Positions 1 to 4,643 of a stretch of 5,427 bases of DNA are shown piece after piece. A program made the translations under genes and the position numbers. The notes under the pieces were generated by a model. It was given only the letters and a program-made list of their open reading frames with translations. It searched no databases and was not told the origin of the DNA. Every line of letters begins with the position of its first letter. Within the stretch, counting starts at the first letter, position 1. The DNA comes from an uncultured Solobacterium sp. Lineage in GTDB: Bacteria; Bacillota_I; Bacilli_A; Erysipelotrichales; Erysipelotrichaceae. The DNA is taken from positions 1 through 5,427 of the forward strand of contig CAJJTI010000131.1 in the NCBI GenBank assembly GCA_905194705.1. The letters are read 5' to 3'.

Positions 1-551
1 TCGCAATCACTGGCCTTGTTTTATTTTTTAGAGGTACAGGGTTTCATTCACAAACAAAAAAAATATATGCTGTTATTATCTTAGTTGGATTAGCTGTAGT
101 TAGCTACTTCTTTCCATTACCAAGCTGTATCGCTTTAGGATTAATTGTTGTTTTATATTATGGTCAATACCATAAAACAATATCTTCTCTAAAAATAGAT
201 GCAGGAGAATGGGAATACTACAAAGATTTTGAAACTCGTTATGATGCAAATCAAAACGACGAATCAGGATGTTATGTCATTACAACATATAACGAAAAAG
301 ATCCTAAAAATCTTGAAAAATATATTACAGCTTATGTAGGTTCTTCTAAAAAAATCAATAAAGAAGTTCACTCAATCTTGAATAACAAAATGTTAAGTAG
401 AGTTTATGCAGATATTGAAAATGGTAAAGAAGTCTATATTCATATTATTCCTGTAGAAGTTGAACAGTTAGACTCTACACAACAAAAATTAATTGAACTA
501 TATAAAGGTGTTCCTTATCTTAAATCTTTCAGCGAAGTAAAAAAGAAATAA
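1..551 (+). CDS. Membrane protein with C-terminal degenerate GIY-YIG-like domain (5' end cut off)
   Basis: The frame is open from the window edge (first whole codon at 3) for 182 residues and ends in three in-frame stops, TAA TAA TGA (549-557). Visible residues 1-9 are the end of a hydrophobic helix. Residues 21-54 form a hydrophobic hairpin broken by FFPLPS, followed by His/Lys, so the C-terminal domain is probably cytoplasmic. Residues 89-176 read like a GIY-YIG fold: GCY (89-91), then YVGSSK (111-116), an alpha-helical stretch with H123, a strand EVYIHIIPV (143-151) and a closing helix LDSTQQKLIELYK. Aligned by eye to I-TevI, the catalytic Arg position is E121, the helix Glu is Gln (160/161) and the final Asn position is Leu, so nuclease activity is unlikely. 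The fold call is my inference from the motifs; the membrane segments are more certain. The LURP-one-like gene follows 12 bases downstream, probably in the same transcript. Confidence 0.75.
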   Translation, partial: AITGLVLFFRGTGFHSQTKKIYAVIILVGLAVVSYFFPLPSCIALGLIVVLYYGQYHKTISSLKIDAGEWEYYKDFETRYDANQNDESGCYVITTYNEKDPKNLEKYITAYVGSSKKINKEVHSILNNKMLSRVYADIENGKEVYIHIIPVEVEQLDSTQQKLIELYKGVPYLKSFSEVKKK

Positions 552-577
552 TAATGAGTTAAAATGAGCTCATTATT
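550..577 (+). promoter_or_regulatory. Inverted repeat bracketing the start codon of the LURP-one-like gene
   Basis: AATAATGAG (550-558) and CTCATTATT (569-577) are perfect 9-bp complements. The 10-base loop holds the ATG at 564, and AATGAGCTCATT (563-574) is itself a palindrome. In mRNA either could fold around the start site. No clear Shine-Dalgarno sequence is seen here, so translation may depend on coupling to the upstream gene. The stem is AT-rich and its function is unproven. Confidence 0.4.
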
Positions 578-1211
578 TACTTTATTTGTGATATTTATTC
601 TATTATTTTTATTTGTAAGCCTTATAGCAGATAGTAAATACCATGATTCTGCTACTCCTGTTCATAAAGAAATAGAAAAAGAATATGGCACTCCTGCAAA
701 AACATTATTTACTTCAACTAAGATTATCACCCTTCATAGTGATACAACTATTACTGATGAAGATGATGAAGTTGTCTATACTGCTCGTACCAATTTTCTT
801 TCTTTGCATGATCATACATATATTTATAACAATGCTAATGAAGAAGTAGCTTATATTTATCGCAAGTTCTTTTCTTTACATGAAAGAAGATTTATTGAAA
901 TGAATGATGGTACTCGCTTTGAATTATCAAATGAGTTGTTTCATTTATTTAAAGATATTACCCAAGTTGAAGGTTTAGGCTGGACACTTTCCGGTAATAT
1001 TATGCAGCTAAATTTCACGATTACAGATTGCGATGGAACTTTATTAGCTGTTATTGGGCAAAAATATCTATCTATGCATGATAAATATTCTGTAGATTTA
1101 TATGATACAAACAAAGAAAGCTATATTGTTGCTATCCTTATTTCTTTACAACATATGTTAAGAGATAGAAATGCAAGTCGAGGACACGCAGCAAGTAGCT
1201 CTACATCATGA
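564..1211 (+). CDS. Membrane-anchored LURP-one-related / Tubby-C-like (YxjI-type) protein
   Basis: The protein has 215 residues. Residues 4-22 are one strongly hydrophobic segment with no charge before it and basic residues after it (K25, K35), suggesting a membrane anchor with the rest in the cytoplasm. From about residue 47 to 205 it shows the repeating strand pattern of the LOR/YxjI family: ITDEDDEVVYTARTNFLSLHD, then EEVAYIYRKFFSLHERRFIEM, then GLGWTLSGNIMQLNFTITD and LLAVIGQKYLSMHDKYSVDLYD, ending in a hydrophobic helix VAILISLQHML. These proteins form a 12-strand barrel around a central helix, like the Tubby C-terminal domain. Their bacterial role is poorly known; lipid or membrane association is often suggested. 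Most bacterial members lack a membrane segment, so the N-terminal anchor is notable. The Ser-rich tail (HAASSSTS) lies outside the domain. The start at 564 is the first ATG before the hydrophobic segment, though its ribosome binding site is poor. Family assignment is confident; function is unknown. Confidence 0.85.
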   Translation: MSSLFTLFVIFILLFLFVSLIADSKYHDSATPVHKEIEKEYGTPAKTLFTSTKIITLHSDTTITDEDDEVVYTARTNFLSLHDHTYIYNNANEEVAYIYRKFFSLHERRFIEMNDGTRFELSNELFHLFKDITQVEGLGWTLSGNIMQLNFTITDCDGTLLAVIGQKYLSMHDKYSVDLYDTNKESYIVAILISLQHMLRDRNASRGHAASSSTS

Positions 1212-1212
1212 T

Positions 1213-1235
1213 AAATGCCTCTTAAAGAGGCATTT
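1213..1235. terminator. Shared inverted repeat between convergent genes, probable bidirectional terminator
   Basis: AAATGCCTCTT (1213-1223) and AAGAGGCATTT (1225-1235) are perfect 11-bp arms about one central base. A real hairpin would have 9-10 pairs and a small loop. It starts two bases after the LURP-one-like stop and contains the last codons and stop of the opposing comK-like gene. Only three T residues end each arm, so the U-tract is weak on both strands. Position between convergent genes supports a terminator role. Confidence 0.6.
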
Positions 1236-1668
1236 GTTGATTATAATCAAGGGAAGAAAGAAAAGTACTGCATCTCTTCATTTGATTTTCAATGATTCTT
1301 CGATTGAGGTCAAATACAGTTTTAAAACCTGTTTGAAAGATAACTTCAGTATGATTTGGGTCAATTTCTTTTGTCTTTAATATTTTTCGATTATTGAGCC
1401 AGATACACTCATTAGAATCTTTACTTAAAGTAGGAAAAAATACTATTCTACTTCTTTCATTAATCAGTACCGCTGGTTTTTGCCTGGTACTTGTTAGTTT
1501 TTGAAAAGCCGTCATTCTTCCTTCAGCAGTTGATCCATTATAAATACACCAGTCATTAATTATTTTTATTGGTTTTTGATAGTAAAAAAACTCGCTTCCA
1601 TCATCTAAATAAGCAATTGTCTTCTTATTCAAATAATCATATTTTAAAAATGCAATTTTGTGAAACAT
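1222..1668 (-). CDS. comK: ComK-family competence transcription factor
   Basis: The protein has 148 residues. From about residue 31 to 137 it follows Bacillus subtilis ComK as I recall it: QKPIKIINDWCIYNGSTAEGR (KPLQIVDRSCRFFGSSYAGR in ComK), KPAVLINERSRIVFFPTLS (KPPIMVDPSNQIFLFPTLS), a Trp (W90) in the CxW segment, HTEVIF, and IIENQMKRCSTFL (SFENQVYRTAWL). ComK activates the DNA-uptake genes and, in Bacillus, its own promoter by binding paired AT-rich boxes. This protein stops about where the Bacillus protein (192 residues) enters its C-terminal tail, the region bound by MecA for ClpCP degradation, so that control may be absent or different. An in-frame TAA just upstream fixes the ATG at 1668. 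The nearest AAGGA is 12-13 bases away, so initiation may be weak. It is transcribed from its own promoter after the terminator of the opp unit. Family assignment is strong; a role in competence is inferred. Confidence 0.85.
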   Translation of the reverse strand: MFHKIAFLKYDYLNKKTIAYLDDGSEFFYYQKPIKIINDWCIYNGSTAEGRMTAFQKLTSTRQKPAVLINERSRIVFFPTLSKDSNECIWLNNRKILKTKEIDPNHTEVIFQTGFKTVFDLNRRIIENQMKRCSTFLSSLDYNQQMPL

Positions 1669-1675
1669 ATTACGT

Positions 1676-1700
1676 TAATTCCTTGAATATATAATTCCTT
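1676..1700 (-). repeat. Tandem AAGGAATTA repeat in the comK leader
   Basis: On the minus strand AAGGAATTA occurs twice, at 1692-1700 and 1676-1684, with a 16-bp period. The copy nearer the gene provides the only Shine-Dalgarno-like AAGG, 12 bases before the ATG, which is longer than usual. The repeats could be two competing ribosome-docking sites, or chance in AT-rich DNA. Confidence 0.5.
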
Positions 1701-1747
1701 TCCTTTAAATTATGATGACTTAATACTCCATCTTTATCGCTAAATCT

Positions 1748-1777
1748 ATTCTAGCATAATTACTAAATATATGTCAT
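1748..1777 (-). promoter_or_regulatory. Sigma-A-type promoter of comK
   Basis: Read on the minus strand: -35 ATGACA (1772-1777), an 18-bp spacer, then an extended -10 TGC-TAGAAT (hexamer 1748-1753). The expected start of transcription is near 1741, giving a leader of roughly 70 bases. A small dyad TAAAT-N7-ATTTA (1764-1780) covers the -35 element and could be an operator. No exact AAAA-N5-TTTT ComK box was found. Confidence 0.65.
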
Positions 1778-1825
1778 TTACTCCCTTCTATATATATTAT
1801 TCGTAGTTTTTTTAATATTCCCCAC

Positions 1826-1868
1826 AAAAAAAGAAGTATTTATAGCAATATTGATATAAAATACTTCT
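1826..1868 (-). terminator. Intrinsic terminator of the oppD-oppF-guanylate-kinase-like unit
   Basis: Read on the minus strand, AGAAGTATTTTATA (1868-1855) pairs with TATAAATACTTCT (1844-1832), with a single bulged T and a 10-base loop, followed by a run of seven T residues (1832-1826). It begins 9 bases after the stop of the guanylate-kinase-like gene. It separates that unit from comK on the same strand. Confidence 0.88.
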
Positions 1869-1877
1869 CCAATTTAA

Positions 1878-2456
1878 TTATTCAGCTTTTCTTTTTGCCA
1901 TTTCTTCAAGGACTACTTTTTTAATTTCACTTACTGCCTTATCAGGATCATTATTATAAACAACATGTCTGAATAAAGGAGCCAGCTGCATTTCTAATTT
2001 TGCTTTATTGATACGTAATTTTACACTTGCTTCATCATCTTTATACAGTGATGAAATTTGATGTATCAATTGTTCTTCATTTTCTGGCATAACAAAGAAA
2101 CTAACTGCTTCTGGAAGATTTAATAAAATAGAGCCAACACCTTGTGCTTCTACTTCAATAAGAACGTTTTTACCAATTCTCAAAAGAAATTCAACCTGGT
2201 CTCTTGGTGTTCCATAATAATATCCATTGAATTGAGCATATTCTAATAATTCTTTATTTTTTACAGAATCTGCAAATTCTTTATAAGTTACAAAATAGTA
2301 ATCCTTTCCATCGACTTCATTTTCTTTTTTTGGACGAGTTGTTTCAGAAATAGAATAATTCAGCTTTAAGTCTGGATCACTTAATAACGCTTCTCTTATT
2401 CCTTTCTTGCCAACAGAACTCGCACCTGATAAAACAACTGCTATACCTCTAGCCAT
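1878..2456 (-). CDS. Guanylate-kinase-family protein, divergent at the nucleotide-binding sites
   Basis: The protein has 192 residues, slightly shorter than typical Gmk (about 200-207). The fold is clearly that of guanylate kinase (ATP + GMP to ADP + GDP): P-loop region at 9-21, SISETTRP (35-42), EVDGKDYYFV (47-56), YYYGTP (79-84), VLIEVEAQG (98-106), KLRINKAKLEM (146-156) and a final helix. Several functional positions differ from Bacillus Gmk as I recall it. The P-loop reads GASSVGKKG instead of GPSGVGKGT, losing the hydroxyl residue after the Lys. The second GMP-contacting Arg in TTRxPR is K44. The lid, normally RxxxRG, is ISSLYK, with no Arg. R41, Y53, E72, Y81 and R148 remain. It could be a weak or specialised nucleotide kinase or a regulatory pseudokinase; a separate housekeeping gmk probably exists. 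It lies 31 bp after oppF, before the terminator, so it is co-transcribed with the transporter ATPases. Confidence 0.85.
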   Translation of the reverse strand: MARGIAVVLSGASSVGKKGIREALLSDPDLKLNYSISETTRPKKENEVDGKDYYFVTYKEFADSVKNKELLEYAQFNGYYYGTPRDQVEFLLRIGKNVLIEVEAQGVGSILLNLPEAVSFFVMPENEEQLIHQISSLYKDDEASVKLRINKAKLEMQLAPLFRHVVYNNDPDKAVSEIKKVVLEEMAKRKAE

Positions 2457-2463
2457 ATATTTA

Positions 2464-2472
2464 CCTCACCTT
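2464..2472 (-). promoter_or_regulatory. Ribosome binding site of the guanylate-kinase-like gene
   Basis: The minus strand reads AAGGTGAGG, 7 bases before the ATG at 2456. This is a strong Shine-Dalgarno match at good spacing. It fixes the start and argues that the gene is actively translated despite its divergent active site. Confidence 0.8.
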
Positions 2473-2487
2473 CGCTACTACTATTAT

Positions 2488-3468
2488 CTATCCTTTATCA
2501 TAAATAAAGCAAGAAACAATACGGTCTCCAACCTGTAATGGTTTTGGTGTTTCCTTAAAACATCTGTCAGTTGCTCTAGGACATCTTGATGCAAATGGGC
2601 AACCTGCTGGAGTATTAATAGGACTAGGAATTTCCCCTTCAAGAATAATACGTTGCTTTTTCTTAGCTGTATCAGGATCAGGAATTGGAATGGCAGATAA
2701 TAAAGCTACAGTATAAGGATGTAATGGTCTTTGATAAACGTCATTACTCTTACCTACTTCCACCATATGACCTAAATACATAACACCAATTCTATCGGAA
2801 ATATGCTTAACCATACTTAAATCGTGAGCGATAAACAAATAAGATAATCCCATCTCTTTCTGGATATTTTCAAGAAGATTAATAACCTGTGCCTGAATAG
2901 AAACATCTAATGCCGAAATAGGTTCATCACACACAATAAACTTAGGATTAACAGCTAATGCTCTAGCAATACCGATACGTTGTCTTTGACCACCAGAGAA
3001 TTCAGCAGGATATCTACGAATATGATCTGGTTTTAAACCAACAATCTTTAAAAGTTCTACTACACGATTTTCTCTTTCCTCATCTGTTTGATAAATGTTA
3101 TGAATAATCATAGGTTCTTTAATAATTTCGCCTACTGTCATTCTTGGATTCAACGAAGCATATGGATCCTGGAAAATCATCTGCATATCTTTACGGAATT
3201 CTTTTAATTCTTTCCCTTTAATTTTAGCGATATCTTTTCCTTCAAAAGTAATTGAACCAGCATAAGGTTCATATAACTTAACAATAGTTCTTCCTAGAGT
3301 AGTTTTACCACATCCTGATTCACCAACAAGGCCAAATGTTTCATTAGGCATAACATCAAAAGAAACATCATCAACAGCTTTAACTATCTGTTTTTTGGCA
3401 AAAACGCCCTTTGTAACATCAAAATATGTTTTAAGATTCTTTACACTTAAAATTGGACTTTCACTCAT
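2488..3468 (-). CDS. oppF: Oligopeptide ABC transporter ATP-binding protein OppF
   Basis: The protein has 326 residues from the chosen start. It is one of the two cytoplasmic ATPases that drive the OppBC permease to import peptides delivered by OppA. All ABC motifs are intact: Walker A GESGCGKTT (49-57), Q-loop Q100 in FQDPYASLNPRM, signature SGGQR (158-162), Walker B with D181 and E182, D-loop SALD (185-188) and switch H215. The C-terminal oligopeptide/dipeptide extension follows HPYT and holds four Cys (290, 296, 303, 320) in the CPFASRCP arrangement; related subunits bind an iron-sulfur cluster there. I chose ATG 3468 because it forms an ATGA overlap with the oppD stop and has GAGGCGGTGG just upstream. 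A longer frame reaching 3507 lies inside oppD and has no site of its own. Dipeptide (DppF) or other peptide specificity cannot be excluded from this subunit alone. Confidence 0.93.
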   Translation of the reverse strand: MSESPILSVKNLKTYFDVTKGVFAKKQIVKAVDDVSFDVMPNETFGLVGESGCGKTTLGRTIVKLYEPYAGSITFEGKDIAKIKGKELKEFRKDMQMIFQDPYASLNPRMTVGEIIKEPMIIHNIYQTDEERENRVVELLKIVGLKPDHIRRYPAEFSGGQRQRIGIARALAVNPKFIVCDEPISALDVSIQAQVINLLENIQKEMGLSYLFIAHDLSMVKHISDRIGVMYLGHMVEVGKSNDVYQRPLHPYTVALLSAIPIPDPDTAKKKQRIILEGEIPSPINTPAGCPFASRCPRATDRCFKETPKPLQVGDRIVSCFIYDKG

Positions 3469-4463
3469 TTTGCCACCGCCTCTTTTTTCATTAACCAGCA
3501 AGCACATTCATGTGTATCACTGAAATGTGTAACTTCTGGTAATTCATTCTTACATATCTTCATCGCCTTAGGACAACGATCCACAAATGGACACCCTTTA
3601 GGTGGATTTAACAAATCAGGTGGAGAACCAGCAATAGGTTGTAATGGTGCATCATCATCGTCCGGATTAGCAATACAATTTAATAATCCTTGAGTATATG
3701 GATGTTTAGGATTATAGAAAATATCTTTATCTGTACCTATTTCAACGATCTTGCCACCATACATAATTGCAATACGATCACATAGTTTAGCAACTACTCC
3801 AAGGTCATGCGAAATCATAATAATTGCTGAATTACTGGATTTTTTTAGTTCATCAATTAATTCTAAAACCTGTGCTTGAATCGTAACGTCTAAAGCTGTA
3901 GTAGGCTCATCTGCAATAATTAACTTCGGATGATTTGCTAAAGCTATTGCAATAACAATTCTTTGTCTCATACCACCTGAAAATTCAAATGGATACTGTT
4001 CAATTCTTTTTTCAGGTGAAGGAATACCAACCTTTTTCATTAATTCAATAGCTTGTTTCTTCGCTTCTTCTCTAGAAATTTTATGATGATTCATAATTGG
4101 CTCAATAAGCTGTGTTCCTATTTTAAGAATTGGATTCAAGAAAGTCATTGGATCCTGGAAAATCATTGCCATTGTATTTCCACGTAATTCCTGCATCATC
4201 TTTTCATATTCTTTTTTTGAATTATAGTTACCACGTGAAATATCTTTACCATCAAAAGTAACACTTCCACTAGTTACTTCTGCATTATCAGCTAATAAAC
4301 CGATAATTGTATACATCGTCTGGCTTTTTCCTGAACCAGATTCGCCAACAATACCTAACGCTTCCCCTTCATTTAATTTAAATGAAACATTACGAACTGC
4401 TTTAACAGTTCCCTGGTCTGTTTTAAACTGCGTACATAAATCTTGAACTTCAAGCAATGCCAT
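3465..4463 (-). CDS. oppD: Oligopeptide ABC transporter ATP-binding protein OppD
   Basis: The protein has 332 residues. It is the partner ATPase of OppF in the peptide importer. Motifs: Walker A GESGSGKS (40-47), Q-loop Q103 in FQDPMTFLNP, signature SGGMRQR (162-168), Walker B LIIADE (181-186), D-loop TALD (189-192) and switch H219. The C-terminal extension holds C291, C297, C304 and C320/C322, the cluster pattern of the OppD/DppD group. SGGMRQR and the FQDPMTFLNP loop favour OppD over OppF. I chose ATG 4463 because the minus strand carries GGGGGGTGA 8 bases upstream; the in-frame GTG at 4475 sits within that ribosome binding site. It is the first gene of its unit, reading from the promoter at 4531-4559, and its last bases overlap oppF. 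No permease or binding-protein gene lies between the promoter and the terminator, which is unusual for an opp operon. Confidence 0.93.
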   Translation of the reverse strand: MALLEVQDLCTQFKTDQGTVKAVRNVSFKLNEGEALGIVGESGSGKSQTMYTIIGLLADNAEVTSGSVTFDGKDISRGNYNSKKEYEKMMQELRGNTMAMIFQDPMTFLNPILKIGTQLIEPIMNHHKISREEAKKQAIELMKKVGIPSPEKRIEQYPFEFSGGMRQRIVIAIALANHPKLIIADEPTTALDVTIQAQVLELIDELKKSSNSAIIMISHDLGVVAKLCDRIAIMYGGKIVEIGTDKDIFYNPKHPYTQGLLNCIANPDDDDAPLQPIAGSPPDLLNPPKGCPFVDRCPKAMKICKNELPEVTHFSDTHECACWLMKKEAVAK

Positions 4464-4471
4464 ATGTTCAG

Positions 4472-4480
4472 TCACCCCCC
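4472..4480 (-). promoter_or_regulatory. Ribosome binding site of oppD
   Basis: The minus strand reads GGGGGGTGA, 8 bases before ATG 4463, close to the GGAGGTGA consensus. It decides the start in favour of 4463 over the GTG at 4475, which falls inside this site. Confidence 0.75.
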
Positions 4481-4530
4481 TAGTAATATGTATATAGAAA
4501 AGAAGTATGTATCTCTATAACATAGTCTGT

Positions 4531-4559
4531 AGAATACACTAAAAAAAATGATATTTCAA
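4531..4559 (-). promoter_or_regulatory. Sigma-A-type promoter of the oppD unit
   Basis: Read on the minus strand: -35 TTGAAA (4554-4559), a spacer of exactly 17 bp containing eight consecutive T, and -10 TATTCT (4531-4536). The leader would be about 60 bases. The -35 element overlaps the left arm of the inverted repeat at 4551-4586, so a bound regulator could block or recruit polymerase here. Confidence 0.65.
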
Positions 4560-4586
4560 GATTATTTTCATAGATTTCTGAAATAT
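4551..4586. repeat. Inverted repeat between divergent opp and pepD promoters, candidate operator
   Basis: ATATTTCA (4551-4558) and TGAAATAT (4579-4586) are perfect 8-bp complements 20 bp apart, so the half-site centres are 28 bp apart. The right half also sits in a local palindrome ATTTC-T-GAAAT (4574-4584). Its location between divergent genes of one pathway, overlapping the opp -35, suggests a shared regulator. The region is AT-rich, so chance is possible. Confidence 0.45.
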
Positions 4587-4606
4587 TTTAATATGTTTTA
4601 CATTTT

Positions 4607-4612
4607 TATGAT
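4607..4612 (+). promoter_or_regulatory. Possible -10 element for the dipeptidase gene
   Basis: TATGAT matches five of six bases of TATAAT and lies 31 bases before the ATG. No convincing -35 lies 16-18 bp upstream (TATTTT at 4584-4589 is poor), so this is only a candidate. An activator bound at the neighbouring inverted repeat could compensate. Confidence 0.3.
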
Positions 4613-4632
4613 AATATTTTCATATACAAATT

Positions 4633-4637
4633 GGAGG
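4633..4637 (+). promoter_or_regulatory. Ribosome binding site of the dipeptidase gene
   Basis: GGAGG lies 6 bases before the ATG at 4644, a near-ideal Shine-Dalgarno sequence that fixes the start of the PepD-type gene. Confidence 0.85.
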
Positions 4638-4643
4638 CAGAAA

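Noticed and set aside
1171..1380. Plus-strand open frame of 69 codons
   Set aside because: It overlaps the end of the LURP-one-like gene, runs through the terminator hairpin and lies antisense to the comK-like gene; its product shows no recognisable domain.
1669..1825. ComK autoregulatory boxes (AAAA-N5-TTTT) upstream of comK
   Set aside because: AT-rich stretches are present but no pair matches the box and spacing; only the TAAAT-N7-ATTTA dyad stands out.
1669..1877. Small gene or structured RNA between comK and the guanylate-kinase-like gene
   Set aside because: The stretch is accounted for by a terminator, a promoter and a leader; no open frame with a ribosome binding site or riboswitch-like core was seen.
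3469..3507. Longer oppF starting at ATG 3507
   Set aside because: The extra 13 residues lie inside oppD with no ribosome binding site of their own and do not look like an OppF N-terminus; the ATGA overlap at 3465-3468 is the better start.
4464..4475. Longer oppD starting at GTG 4475
   Set aside because: The GTG is inside the GGGGGGTGA ribosome binding site serving ATG 4463, so it cannot be the main start.
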